A stretch of 64,000 bases of DNA from Spiro-02 sp964465155 (lineage in GTDB: Bacteria > Spirochaetota > Spirochaetia > Sphaerochaetales > Sphaerochaetaceae). The DNA is taken from assembly GCA_964465155.1 (NCBI GenBank), contig CAYXIH010000003.1, positions 1-64,000 on the forward strand, given 5' to 3'. The notes under the pieces are model-generated. The model was not told where the DNA came from. It made no database searches and saw nothing but the letters and a program-made list of their open reading frames with translations. Positions 42,642-51,548 of the stretch are shown one piece after another; position 1 is the first letter of the stretch; the number at the start of each line of letters is the position of its first letter. A program made the translations under genes and the position numbers.

Positions 42642-44305
42642 ATCGTACGGGCCTTGTCGCTGGTAAGCTTGCCTTGTGAGGCAAGGCCTTCAATGACTTG
42701 TCCGATTGCTGGGGCTGCGATATTGCTGCCCCAGATTGTATTTCCCTTGGGATGGGCCGCGGCCATGTAGATGATGTATTTGGGTGCATCCACTGGGACG
42801 ATTGCAATTGTCGAGGCGAGCACCGACCCATTGGTATAACTGTTTGTCTCGGCGTTGAGGATTTGGGCAGTCCCTGTCTTTGCTCCCACCCTGATTCCTT
42901 CCACAGCCGCTTTCGTTGCCGTCCCTCCTGTTTGGGTGGCTGCTTCCATGAATGTGAGGATCTCTTGTGCTATCGCTGGATCGAGTACCTGTTGGACTAC
43001 CGTCCGCTGCCGCTGCAATGTAGTGGCCCCTGACGGATCGACGACCTTGGAGATGATGTTGGGCTGCAGGAGCGAGCCACCGTTGGTCAGGATCGTCGCC
43101 GCCGTTGCCATCTGCAGGGCATTGACACCCAGCTCCTGACCGAATGAGAGGGTTGCCTTGGTCCTTCCTGACCATGAGGGAACCTGTGCCAGCGAACCCG
43201 ATATGATTCCAGGCAGCTGCAGGTCCCATTTCCTTCCAAAATGCATCTGAGACAATAGGGTGCGGAACGTATCGTCATCTGTCTGCATCGCCCAGTGGAC
43301 GATTGCACCATTGCACGAGTGCTTGATCATTCCTTCTTGGTCGACATACCCATGCTTTGCCGTGCAGTTGATCGTCACCACCTGCTTGGAGGGGAGTGTG
43401 AAGGAATAGGTCCCGTCACAGAAGAAGGGTTCGTCGAAGTCGGCTTGTCCGGCCTGCATGACTGCGGCCAGGGAGAATAGCTTGAATACGGAACCCGGCT
43501 CATACATGTAGCTGAGATTCCGGTTCTGGCGTTGCTCCTCGCTTGAGTTGCTATAGAAGTTGGGGTCATACCATGGCGATGACGTGGCGGCCAGGATATC
43601 ACCGTTGTTGGCGTCCATGACGATGGCCATCACATAGTCGGGATCGTGCTCGTTGACTATCTGCTGTACCTGCAGGTCCAGCAGGTACTGGATATCCACA
43701 TCCAATGTCAGGTATACGTCACTTCCATAGGTCGTCTCCACCCCCATCTGAGGGCGTGGCTGCAGGACCTTGTCCTGCGACAGCTCGATTCCCTCGACAC
43801 CTGTTCCATCCAGGTTCGTGAAGCCCACGATATGCGAGGCATGGAATGATGCAGGATAGGTCCTGCCGCTCCCTTTCTCCACGACCACGCCGTTTGAAAG
43901 GTGTGCACGCGATGCTGCCTCCTGCAGCTTCAGCGCATCTTCTTCCTCTATCTTGCGGTTGACCATGACATAGTTGGTCCGTCCTTCGCAGAGTTTCTGT
44001 ATCTGCAACGGTGTCATTCCCACATAGGGGGCTGCCAGTTCGCTGGCAAGGACGATGTCGGGTATTTCCCTGAGGAAGAATACGCAAGCCCATGTGGGTG
44101 TCTCCATGGCGAGGATCTTCCCGTTGCGGTCATAGATTGTTCCCCTCACCACATCCTGGGCAACTTGCGGGTCGTCGTAGGAGGCTTGGGGTTGGGCTCC
44201 CTTGACGACGATCCTGATGCATTGGGCCAGGAGGAAAACCGCCAGCAGCCCCATGGCTACTATGAAGAACCTATAAAAACGTGTTTTGGGGCTGGATACC
44301 ATCAT
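42638..44305 (-). CDS. ftsI: Class B penicillin-binding protein, FtsI-like
   Basis: FtsI cross-links peptidoglycan peptides at the septum with FtsW. The 555-residue protein has one N-terminal membrane helix (about 10-35), a dimerisation domain starting DVVRGTIYDRNGKILA, and a transpeptidase domain with all three catalytic motifs: SVFK at 272-275, SCN at 330-332 and KTGT at 476-479. No PASTA domain is present. It is outside the dcw cluster, and its start lies 36 bases from the divergent LysM/LytM gene. A second ATG follows directly, and no clear ribosome site is seen. PBP2 for elongation is an alternative, but the RGTIYDRNG start favours FtsI. Confidence 0.9.
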   Translation of the reverse strand: MMVSSPKTRFYRFFIVAMGLLAVFLLAQCIRIVVKGAQPQASYDDPQVAQDVVRGTIYDRNGKILAMETPTWACVFFLREIPDIVLASELAAPYVGMTPLQIQKLCEGRTNYVMVNRKIEEEDALKLQEAASRAHLSNGVVVEKGSGRTYPASFHASHIVGFTNLDGTGVEGIELSQDKVLQPRPQMGVETTYGSDVYLTLDVDIQYLLDLQVQQIVNEHDPDYVMAIVMDANNGDILAATSSPWYDPNFYSNSSEEQRQNRNLSYMYEPGSVFKLFSLAAVMQAGQADFDEPFFCDGTYSFTLPSKQVVTINCTAKHGYVDQEGMIKHSCNGAIVHWAMQTDDDTFRTLLSQMHFGRKWDLQLPGIISGSLAQVPSWSGRTKATLSFGQELGVNALQMATAATILTNGGSLLQPNIISKVVDPSGATTLQRQRTVVQQVLDPAIAQEILTFMEAATQTGGTATKAAVEGIRVGAKTGTAQILNAETNSYTNGSVLASTIAIVPVDAPKYIIYMAAAHPKGNTIWGSNIAAPAIGQVIEGLASQGKLTSDKARTI

Positions 44306-44341
44306 TTTTTTATATTAGTATGTGTGCGAGGTTATGTCGAG

Positions 44342-45472
44342 ATGGATAGAGATAGCTACGACGATATGGGCAACTACGGGCACGTTCCCAACAACCGCCC
44401 CCATGACCATCGAAAAGGTGGATCCCACGCGTGGATTGCAGCTGTGATCATCGTGGGCATCCTGGTATGCGCCGGTGCAATCTTTCTCTGGATCAAATTG
44501 TTCCCCACTACCACTGAGTCGGCACAGCCGGCAGTCGCTGCTGCCATGGCCATACCGGCGGAGATTCCCATCTCCCTCCCTCCCATTGCAATCGACCAGC
44601 CACAGGCCACACAACCGGAGACGGTAGCTGCAGTTCCCGTTGCTACAAGCCCAGTTGCTGTTGCACCGAGTACTGAGACCACGGCAAGGTCGCTGGATGC
44701 TCCCAAGCAGGATGTGGCGCTCAACTCCAATGCCGTACAATACATCGACCATGTCATTGTCGAAGGGGAAGACCTGGCTGCCATCGCAGCTTCATATGGC
44801 CTTCGGCCGGAGACCTTGATCAGCGTCAACAAGGTGCGCAACCTGGACGCAATAGCCCCAGGGACTGTCCTGCGTATCCCAGACCGTGACGGAAAGCTGT
44901 ATGTCGTGCAGGAGGGAGACTTCCTCTCCACGATCAGCCGCAAGTTCAGCTCCAACTTGGGTTGGAAGACGCTGCAGGAACTCAATGGGCTGGCGAGCGA
45001 GAACCTCAAGGTTGGGCAAGTCCTCTTCATCCCAGACATGAATACGACGGCGGCTAGCTCCATGCAGGTTGCTGCTGCCGATTTCTCCAAGCCAGCGACA
45101 GGCCGTGTCATTGCCTTGTATGACCAGACCGTTGTGGATCCCATTGATGGGACCCAGAAGACGTTGGATGGTATCCTCATTCGGGGAACCGTCGGAGCAC
45201 CTGTCTATGCATCGTCCGCAGGAGATGTCGTGGATGCCGGGTATGAGCCACAGGGCCGTGGACGGTTTGTCCAGATCGGGCACGAGGGTGGATACAAGAC
45301 CAGCTACCAGCACCTTGAGAACGTCGGGGTGAAGGTAGGGGACAAGGTCCGGCAGGGAGAGGCTATCGGGAGCATGGGTACCACTGGTACCGGCTATACC
45401 GAGCCAACCCTCTTCTTCAAGATCGAGCAGAAGGGAATCGCACTGGATCCGATGAACTTCTTCAACAACTAG
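44342..45472 (+). CDS. Membrane-anchored LysM protein with degenerate LytM (M23) domain
   Basis: The 376-residue protein has a polar N-terminus, one membrane helix at about 31-51 (WIAAVIIVGILVCAGAIFLWI), a Pro/Ala/Thr-rich linker, two LysM repeats at about 138-183 and 188-236, and an M23/LytM-like domain at about 265-376. The zinc ligands of active M23 enzymes are mostly missing: the HxxxD site reads LDGIL, and the HxH site reads TLF. It is thus probably an NlpD/EnvC-like activator of another wall hydrolase, or a wall-binding factor. GAGG precedes the ATG at 44342. It is divergent to the FtsI-like gene. Confidence 0.85.
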   Translation: MDRDSYDDMGNYGHVPNNRPHDHRKGGSHAWIAAVIIVGILVCAGAIFLWIKLFPTTTESAQPAVAAAMAIPAEIPISLPPIAIDQPQATQPETVAAVPVATSPVAVAPSTETTARSLDAPKQDVALNSNAVQYIDHVIVEGEDLAAIAASYGLRPETLISVNKVRNLDAIAPGTVLRIPDRDGKLYVVQEGDFLSTISRKFSSNLGWKTLQELNGLASENLKVGQVLFIPDMNTTAASSMQVAAADFSKPATGRVIALYDQTVVDPIDGTQKTLDGILIRGTVGAPVYASSAGDVVDAGYEPQGRGRFVQIGHEGGYKTSYQHLENVGVKVGDKVRQGEAIGSMGTTGTGYTEPTLFFKIEQKGIALDPMNFFNN

Positions 45473-45484
45473 GAACACATCATC

Positions 45485-45946
45485 ATGAAACGCATCATTG
45501 CCATAGGCACCACTGTGCTGGCGACGCTGTTGCTGGCAAGCTGCATGACGCCTTTTGGTATCCTCCTTCCTGGAATTGGAATAGACATCCCCGTAGCGCC
45601 TGGCTTCAACATTTCAATCGACATGGACAGTTCCCTGATCATCCCGTCACGTCCCAACGACGTGGTGTTCACAGGTCCCATCATCGGGATCTGGGAGACC
45701 ACATCAGGTCCGTACCGGAGGATCGAGCTCTATTCCAATGGGCTGTGCAGGTACGAGAACCTCAGGTTGCCGATATCCAGCGATGTCTGTTGGTATGGTC
45801 TCAGCACACGGACCAAGACCTTGACGCTCTATCTCAACAAGGGGGCGGACGCCCAGTTCTCCTACAAAGTGAGTGGGTCGCACGACCAATTCCTCACCTT
45901 GTCCCTGTCCAATGATATCAGGGTGGATTTCACCAGGGTCCGGTAA
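45485..45946 (+). CDS. Small predicted lipoprotein
   Basis: The 153-residue protein has a signal peptide ending in a lipobox, LLASC with Cys20. The mature part begins MTPFGILLPGIGIDIP and is beta-rich (GIWETTSGPYRRIELYSNG; LSNDIRVDFTRV), perhaps a lipocalin-like small barrel. It starts twelve bases after the LysM/LytM gene, probably in the same transcript, which suggests an envelope role. No family is recognised. Its TAA abuts the stop of the convergent potassium channel gene. Confidence 0.75.
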   Translation: MKRIIAIGTTVLATLLLASCMTPFGILLPGIGIDIPVAPGFNISIDMDSSLIIPSRPNDVVFTGPIIGIWETTSGPYRRIELYSNGLCRYENLRLPISSDVCWYGLSTRTKTLTLYLNKGADAQFSYKVSGSHDQFLTLSLSNDIRVDFTRVR

Positions 45947-46789
45947 TCACTGCTGTGGTGCAGTATCCTCTGCTTGTGGAGTATCAGGTTGAGCGTCATC
46001 GTCGGTAGGGGCCGTCTCCTTCACCACCTGCGAGTCCTTCAGCTTCTGGGCTAGCTCGGTCACCTCCTGCAGCTGGTCATCGTTCAGGTCCCCTGCAAGG
46101 GTATACAGTTGGGTCAGCTCATCCGAATGGTTCTTCTTGCGGATCGTGAAGAAATAGGTTGCGATCGTACCTGAGAGCATGGATATCATCCCCACGCCTA
46201 TGACCATCAGCATCACTGCAACCGTTCTTCCACCAGCTGTCTTTGGGATGAAGTCGCCATACCCGACGGTCGTGATAGTCTCGCATGACCACCATATGCA
46301 GTCGGTGAAGTCGGGGAAGTTGGATCGGCTTTCGAAGATGAACACCAAGATCGCAGCGACAATGACGGCAATGAAGCACGAATAGATGACATGGATGAGG
46401 CCATTGGTGTTGAAGAACACCTGCACCCGTACCTTGATCTTAGAGTAGATCCCATAGATCCATGTCTTCTGCATCAGCTTGGAGATATGGAGGATGTGTA
46501 TCACCCTGGGGATGTGGAACAGCGTGAAGGGGAGGGTGAAGGACAAGCATGCGAACAGATCGCAGATGTTCGTCCGAAAATATCTCCACCGCCCGCCATT
46601 GTGTGCCTGGATCATCCGTACCAGGAAATCGAACATGAAGAAGCACTGGATGCAGTACTCACCGATGATGTACCACTGTTCTTTGGTGAACGTCAGCTTC
46701 ATCGCATCGAGGATGGAGCAGGTGATGATGATCACCGACAGGACCAGGATCAGGACAGAATATGTCTTGCTGTCATCGAACCGTTTCAT
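45947..46789 (-). CDS. Voltage-gated-like potassium channel
   Basis: The 280-residue protein has five or six membrane helices and a pore loop with the potassium filter TVGYGD at 174-179 (CETITTVGYGDFIPKTAGG). The IPRVIHILHISKLMQK segment resembles an S4-like helix but has few regular arginines, so voltage sensing may be weak. The C-terminal cytoplasmic tail is acidic with a helical stretch (LAGDLNDDQLQEVTELAQKL). The ATG at 46789 follows AGGTGG; a longer frame upstream runs into other sequence and is not supported. It exports or equilibrates potassium across the inner membrane. Confidence 0.88.
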   Translation of the reverse strand: MKRFDDSKTYSVLILVLSVIIITCSILDAMKLTFTKEQWYIIGEYCIQCFFMFDFLVRMIQAHNGGRWRYFRTNICDLFACLSFTLPFTLFHIPRVIHILHISKLMQKTWIYGIYSKIKVRVQVFFNTNGLIHVIYSCFIAVIVAAILVFIFESRSNFPDFTDCIWWSCETITTVGYGDFIPKTAGGRTVAVMLMVIGVGMISMLSGTIATYFFTIRKKNHSDELTQLYTLAGDLNDDQLQEVTELAQKLKDSQVVKETAPTDDDAQPDTPQAEDTAPQQ

Positions 46790-46885
46790 ATGCCACCTTT
46801 CTTGACACTGATTTTCACTCAGAAATATACACATGGGCATGCATGCCGTGTTGTCCAATTTGCAAGAAAGTGGTGCGATATGAAA

Positions 46886-46920
46886 CACCCCCATGCAAAA
46901 GTTCATTCTGCATGGGGGTG
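46886..46920 (-). terminator. Intrinsic terminator after secA
   Basis: CACCCCCATGCA (46886-46897) and TGCATGGGGGTG (46909-46920) form a perfect twelve-pair stem. On the minus strand it follows the secA stop, with a short TTTC tail. Confidence 0.75.
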
Positions 46921-46940
46921 TAGCTGATGTTGCTTTGGTG

Positions 46941-49727
46941 TTAGTTCGCGGACTGTCCGTGGCAGTGCTTGTACTTCTTGCCGCTTCCACATGGGCAGGG
47001 ATCGTTCCTGCCAACCTTTGGATAGGACCTGCGTACCGTTGCATTGTCAGGCTGTGAAGCACTTTGGGTATTGACCGCAGCGCTCTTGCCTCCGAACTGG
47101 GACGGCCCGCTGTGCTGCTCGACGGTCCTGGATGGGACACGCCTGCGCTGTGCATACGCCTGGTCGTCTGCGGGGCGGATCTGGACTCGGACGATGAGGC
47201 GGGAGATGGCATTCTTGATCTCCAGCAGCATCGTGTCGAAGATCTCAAATCCCTCGACCTTGTATTCGACCAACGGGTTCTTCTGAGCATAGGTCCTCAA
47301 GGAGACCGCGTCGCGCAGCTCTTCCAGCTGGTCCAGGTGGTCCTGCCAGCGCATGTCGATCTGGCGCAGGTAGTTGAACCTGAGGAAGTCGTTGAATGGC
47401 TTCTGGCCGACCATCTCCACCTTTGCGTTCACCTCGGACTCGATCTGGTTCTTCAACTGCTGCTTGACCTCGTCTGGCTGCATCTCCTTCATCTGATCTT
47501 CGGTGAGGTCGATCGTCATGTTGAACTGGCTGGTCATCGCATCGCGCAGGTTTGCGTAGACGCGGACCTTGGGATCCTTGGCGGCGGCATACGCCTCGTC
47601 GACGACCGTATCCACCAGTTCATAGCAAGCCTGCAGTGCACGGGTGACCAGGTCTTCCTCGGTGAGGATCTCATCACGCTGGCGATAGATGAAGTTTCTC
47701 TGCTCGTTGAGGACGTCGTCATACTCAAGCAGGTGCTTTCTGATCTCGAAGTTCCGCTCCTCTACGCGGGTCTGTGCCTTCTCGATGGCCTTGTTGAGCA
47801 TGGAGTGCTCGATGGGCTCCCCATCGCTCATCCCGATCTTGCCCAGCATCGTCTTGAGGTTGTCGTTGGCGAACAGGCGCATCAGCGTATCGTCCAGGGA
47901 GATGAAGAAGCGGCTGGTGCCCGGGTCGCCCTGGCGTCCGCTACGTCCGCGCAGCTGGTTGTCGATGCGGCGTGACTCATGCCGTTCGGTGCCCAGGATG
48001 TACAGGCCGCCCAACTCCTTGACCTCGTCGTAATCCTTCTTCCATGCCGGATAGACCTTCTCGATGGCCTCCTGCAGCTGCTCCGGGGTAGCCTCCGTGC
48101 CGCAGACCTTGCGGGCGCGAGCCTCAAGGGAACCACCGAGCTTGATGTCGGTACCGCGTCCAGCCATGTTGGTGGCGATGGTGACCGAGCCCTTTGCGCC
48201 AGCCTCTTCGATGATCAGGGCCTCGCGTTCATGGTTCTTTGCATTGAGGACCTCGTGGCGGATGCCTACCTTGCGCAACAGTGTCGACAGCAGCTCGGAC
48301 TTCTCGATGGAGACTGTGCCTACGAGGATTGGCTGGCCGGTGGCGTGTACCTTCATGATCTCGTCGACAATCGCCTTGAGCTTGAACGCCTCGTTGTAAT
48401 AGACGATGTCATGGTGATCCAGGCGTACGATCGGCTTGTTCGTCGGGATGACCACGACATCCAACCCGTAGATCTTCTGGAATTCAGGGGCTTCAGTATC
48501 GGCAGTACCGGTCATGCCGGAGATCTTGTTGTACATGCGGAAGAAGTTCTGGAACGTAATCGTAGCCAATGTCTTGTTCTGGCCGAGGATCTTGATCTTC
48601 TCCTTGGCCTCGATTGCCTGGTGCAGGCCGTCGCTATAGCGTCTGCCATGGAGGATACGGCCAGTGAACTCGTCGACGATCTGGACTTGGTTGTCGGCTA
48701 CGACATAGTCCACGTCGAGGCTGAACAGCCGCTGTGCCTTGACAGCCTGGGTGACATAATGGACGAACTCGAAGTTCTCGTCGTCATACAAGGACCCGCT
48801 GATGGCATGCTGGCGCTGGAGCAGCTCCTCGATATGCTGCATGCCTTGGTTGGTGAACGTGACACGCTTTTGTTTCTCGTCGATCTTGTAGTCGCCCTTG
48901 GGGTCGAACGGCTGTGCGTTCTTGTCAAAGCGGGCGAGGGGATCCTCCTCCGGATACTCTCCGGTTGCCGGGTCCTTCTCGCATTCGACCAACAGCGGGG
49001 CTACCTTGTCAGCAGCCATGACCTGGCGCGAATCGTCCTCGGCCTGGCCGCTGATGATCAGGGGTGTACGGGCTTCGTCGATGAGGATGGAGTCGATCTC
49101 GTCGATGATGCAGTAGTGGTGCTTGGGCTGGATCTTCTCGGCATACGACCACTTCATGTTGTCGCGCAGGTAGTCGAACCCGAACTCGTTGTTGGTTCCA
49201 TAGGTGATGTCGCAGCCATATGCCTTGCGCCGTGCCTCGTTGTCCAAGTCGGAGAGGATGACGCCTACGCTCAGGCCAAGATATTCGAATACACGACCCA
49301 TCCAGGCTGAGTCACGCCCAGCAAGGTAGTCGTTGACAGTGACGATATGGACGCCTTGTCCTTCCAATGCATTGAGGTACGCGGCGGGGACGCAGGTGAG
49401 GGTCTTTCCTTCACCGGTCTTCATCTCCAGGATCTTTCCCTCATGGAGCACCACGGCTCCCATGATCTGGACGTCATAGTGGCGTTCGCCCAACACCCTG
49501 CGCGCAGCCTCGCGAGCCAGTGCAAAAGCTTGTGGAAGGAGTGAGTTCAACGACTCGCCCTGTGCCAGGCGCTCCTTGAACTTCTGTGTCTGGGCTGGGA
49601 ATTGTCCGTCTGGGATCGACTTTGCCCATTCTTCCTGGGCGTTGACCAATGCAACAACCGGTTGCAGATGCTTGAGGTCCTTGTCTTGCTTCGTGCCGAA
49701 TATTTTTTGGAAAAGTGACTTAGCCAT
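46941..49727 (-). CDS. secA: Preprotein translocase ATPase SecA
   Basis: SecA drives preproteins through SecYEG. The 928-residue protein has Walker A LEMKTGEGKTL, YGTNNEFGFDYLRDNM, DEIDSILIDEARTPLIISG, the helicase segment ATNMAGRGTDIKLGG, QLRGRSGRQGDPG, and a C-terminal zinc-binding SEC-C motif DPCPCGSGKKYKHCHG. Length is normal for SecA with an acidic insert after PLLVECEKDPATGEYPEEDP. Ribosome site is weak. It has its own terminator. Confidence 0.98.
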   Translation of the reverse strand: MAKSLFQKIFGTKQDKDLKHLQPVVALVNAQEEWAKSIPDGQFPAQTQKFKERLAQGESLNSLLPQAFALAREAARRVLGERHYDVQIMGAVVLHEGKILEMKTGEGKTLTCVPAAYLNALEGQGVHIVTVNDYLAGRDSAWMGRVFEYLGLSVGVILSDLDNEARRKAYGCDITYGTNNEFGFDYLRDNMKWSYAEKIQPKHHYCIIDEIDSILIDEARTPLIISGQAEDDSRQVMAADKVAPLLVECEKDPATGEYPEEDPLARFDKNAQPFDPKGDYKIDEKQKRVTFTNQGMQHIEELLQRQHAISGSLYDDENFEFVHYVTQAVKAQRLFSLDVDYVVADNQVQIVDEFTGRILHGRRYSDGLHQAIEAKEKIKILGQNKTLATITFQNFFRMYNKISGMTGTADTEAPEFQKIYGLDVVVIPTNKPIVRLDHHDIVYYNEAFKLKAIVDEIMKVHATGQPILVGTVSIEKSELLSTLLRKVGIRHEVLNAKNHEREALIIEEAGAKGSVTIATNMAGRGTDIKLGGSLEARARKVCGTEATPEQLQEAIEKVYPAWKKDYDEVKELGGLYILGTERHESRRIDNQLRGRSGRQGDPGTSRFFISLDDTLMRLFANDNLKTMLGKIGMSDGEPIEHSMLNKAIEKAQTRVEERNFEIRKHLLEYDDVLNEQRNFIYRQRDEILTEEDLVTRALQACYELVDTVVDEAYAAAKDPKVRVYANLRDAMTSQFNMTIDLTEDQMKEMQPDEVKQQLKNQIESEVNAKVEMVGQKPFNDFLRFNYLRQIDMRWQDHLDQLEELRDAVSLRTYAQKNPLVEYKVEGFEIFDTMLLEIKNAISRLIVRVQIRPADDQAYAQRRRVPSRTVEQHSGPSQFGGKSAAVNTQSASQPDNATVRRSYPKVGRNDPCPCGSGKKYKHCHGQSAN

Positions 49728-49853
49728 GCATTCATTCTCGCTTCAACATGCGGATGGTATTTGTTCCTTGGACATGTTGTTGGCAAGTATAGCGGAAAGA
49801 GGAATGATTGAACAGCATGAAGTAGGGATGGATATCTCAAGATGCGTATCATT

Positions 49854-49883
49854 TTGACACACTTTGGGTTTCAAAACTATTTT
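49854..49883 (+). promoter_or_regulatory. Probable sigma-70 promoter of the murG operon
   Basis: TTGACA at 49854-49859 and TATTTT at 49878-49883 with an 18-base spacer. The murG start is at 49918. The region also lies upstream of divergent secA. Confidence 0.6.
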
Positions 49884-49917
49884 GTTTCGGTGCCCGTTGT
49901 GGTATGCTGGCCTCACG

Positions 49918-51021
49918 ATGAAGATCTGCTACGCCGGTGGTGGGACCGCCGGACACATACTTCCAGCCATCGCAGTATCACAAGTGCTCCGCAAGCAGGT
50001 ACAACCCCTGCAGGAGTTCTGGATATGCACCGCCGACGAGCATGAGCAGCGGATGATAGCCGAACATGGGATCCGCACCTGCCCCATCCCCACTGGCAAG
50101 CTCAGGCGGTATGCCTCGTGGCGCAACTTCACCGACTTGTTCCGGATTGCAGGGGGTGTTTTTTCCTCTGTCTCCATCTTGCGAAAGGAGCGTCCCGATG
50201 TCCTGTTCTCCAAGGGGGGATTCGCATCAGTTCCCCCTGTGATGGCGGCAGCGTTGCTTGGAATTCCGGTGGTTACCCATGAATCGGACACTTCCGCGGG
50301 GCTGGCGACACGGCTGAACTTTAGAAGGGCGCTGACGACCTGCCTTTCATGCCAGGAGGCAGTGTCGACGCTCCCCGCCCCAAGAAAGGGGCACAAGGTA
50401 GTGGTCACCGGAAACCCGGTGCGCAGCGACTTGGCAAGCTGTGACGCACGCGTTGGCCGCAAGATGCTGGGGTTGGATGCAGATACCCCCTTGCTGCTGG
50501 TGCTGGGGGGAAGCCAGGGTTCGGCCCATATCAACGAGTTGGTCTGGGAGAACTTGGAAGAACTGTGCTCGCTGTGCTATGTATTCCACCAAGCAGGTGC
50601 TGTGGGGTGGAAGGAGATCGAGCATGAACGGTATTGTTGCGTTCCCTTTGTCCAGCAGGGACTTGGGGACCTGATGGCCGCCTCCACGCTGGTCGTGAGC
50701 AGGGCCGGGGCAGGGGCAATATCGGAATTGACGCTGCTGGGCAAGCCCATGCTGTTGTTGCCGTTGGGTACCCATGCATCGCGCGGGGATCAGGTGCTCA
50801 ACGCACACGTCCTGCAAGAGCGGGGAGCTGCTGAGGTGCTGCTGCGAGACAGCGCCGATGCCCATGCCTTCATGTCCCGTATCCGCTCGCTGTTGGGCTC
50901 GCCACAGAGGCTTGCCGCAATGGCACAGGCAAGCGCGAGGATGGGAAGGCCTGATGCAGCGCAGGCAATCGCTGGTGAGGTGCTTGCCGTGGCACGAGAG
51001 AGAGACGCCCAAAAGGGCTGA
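49918..51021 (+). CDS. murG: UDP-GlcNAc transferase MurG
   Basis: MurG adds GlcNAc to lipid I to form lipid II at the inner face of the membrane. The 367-residue protein has the glycine-rich loop CYAGGGTAGHILPAIA, SKGGFASVPPVMAA, THESDTSAGLATR, GGSQGSAHINELV and the late VVSRAGAGAISELTLLGKPMLLLPLG with the UDP-sugar-binding signature. The ATG at 49918 fits the family N-terminus; an upstream frame start at 49864 would add 18 residues covering the promoter. It is separated from the dcw cluster and starts a run with cvpA, holB, ntrB, ntrC and dinG. Confidence 0.95.
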   Translation: MKICYAGGGTAGHILPAIAVSQVLRKQVQPLQEFWICTADEHEQRMIAEHGIRTCPIPTGKLRRYASWRNFTDLFRIAGGVFSSVSILRKERPDVLFSKGGFASVPPVMAAALLGIPVVTHESDTSAGLATRLNFRRALTTCLSCQEAVSTLPAPRKGHKVVVTGNPVRSDLASCDARVGRKMLGLDADTPLLLVLGGSQGSAHINELVWENLEELCSLCYVFHQAGAVGWKEIEHERYCCVPFVQQGLGDLMAASTLVVSRAGAGAISELTLLGKPMLLLPLGTHASRGDQVLNAHVLQERGAAEVLLRDSADAHAFMSRIRSLLGSPQRLAAMAQASARMGRPDAAQAIAGEVLAVARERDAQKG

Positions 51022-51032
51022 CGGAGGGTTTC

Positions 51033-51548
51033 ATGGATTGGGGATTTCAGATAGGAAGCGTCTACTTCAGCTCCGTCGACATCATTGTCTTCGTGCTGTG
51101 CATGCTGGGTGGAATTGGTGGAGCTCTGACTGGCTTTGCCCGTTCATTCACCAGCGGGGCAGGCTATATAGCGGGATTCTTTGCAGCGCTGATGTTCACT
51201 GACAAGCTCTCCATGAAGATACAGGAGACATTCGCTTCGCTGACACCATTTTGGTCGGTGTTCATCACGTTCATCATCCTCTTCATAGCAGGATTCATTG
51301 TGCTGAGGCTCTTGGGATCATTCCTGGCGGGGATCATGGAACGAAACGGAGTCGCTGTCATCAACGGCCTGATGGGGTTCTTCTGGGGTGTCCTTGAAGC
51401 TGCCTTGGTGCTGAGCCTGGTGATCTATATCCTCAGCTTGCAGAACCTGTTCGACCTCTCCCCATGGTTTGCCGAGAGCGTGATCGTGACACGGCTCATA
51501 GCCCCGATAGCACCACAGTCGGTGCAATTCATCTCAGGACTTGCATGA
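51033..51548 (+). CDS. CvpA-family membrane protein
   Basis: The 171-residue protein has four membrane helices and the pattern of CvpA/colicin V production family proteins (IVFVLCMLGGIGGALTGFARSF; GVLEAALVLSLVIYIL). These proteins have a poorly defined envelope role linked to membrane and wall stress. It begins eleven bases after murG and overlaps holB. Confidence 0.82.
   Translation: MDWGFQIGSVYFSSVDIIVFVLCMLGGIGGALTGFARSFTSGAGYIAGFFAALMFTDKLSMKIQETFASLTPFWSVFITFIILFIAGFIVLRLLGSFLAGIMERNGVAVINGLMGFFWGVLEAALVLSLVIYILSLQNLFDLSPWFAESVIVTRLIAPIAPQSVQFISGLA

Noticed and set aside
46790..47290. N-terminal extension of the potassium channel frame
   Set aside because: It crosses the secA terminator and the end of secA; Arg/Ser-rich translation is typical of a shadow. 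The ATG at 46789 with AGGTGG fits the channel N-terminus.
47064..49310. Long plus-strand open frames opposite secA (303 and 443 codons)
   Set aside because: They are antisense shadows of secA, rich in Leu, Val and Asp runs produced by the codon pattern of the real gene, with no family resemblance or ribosome sites.
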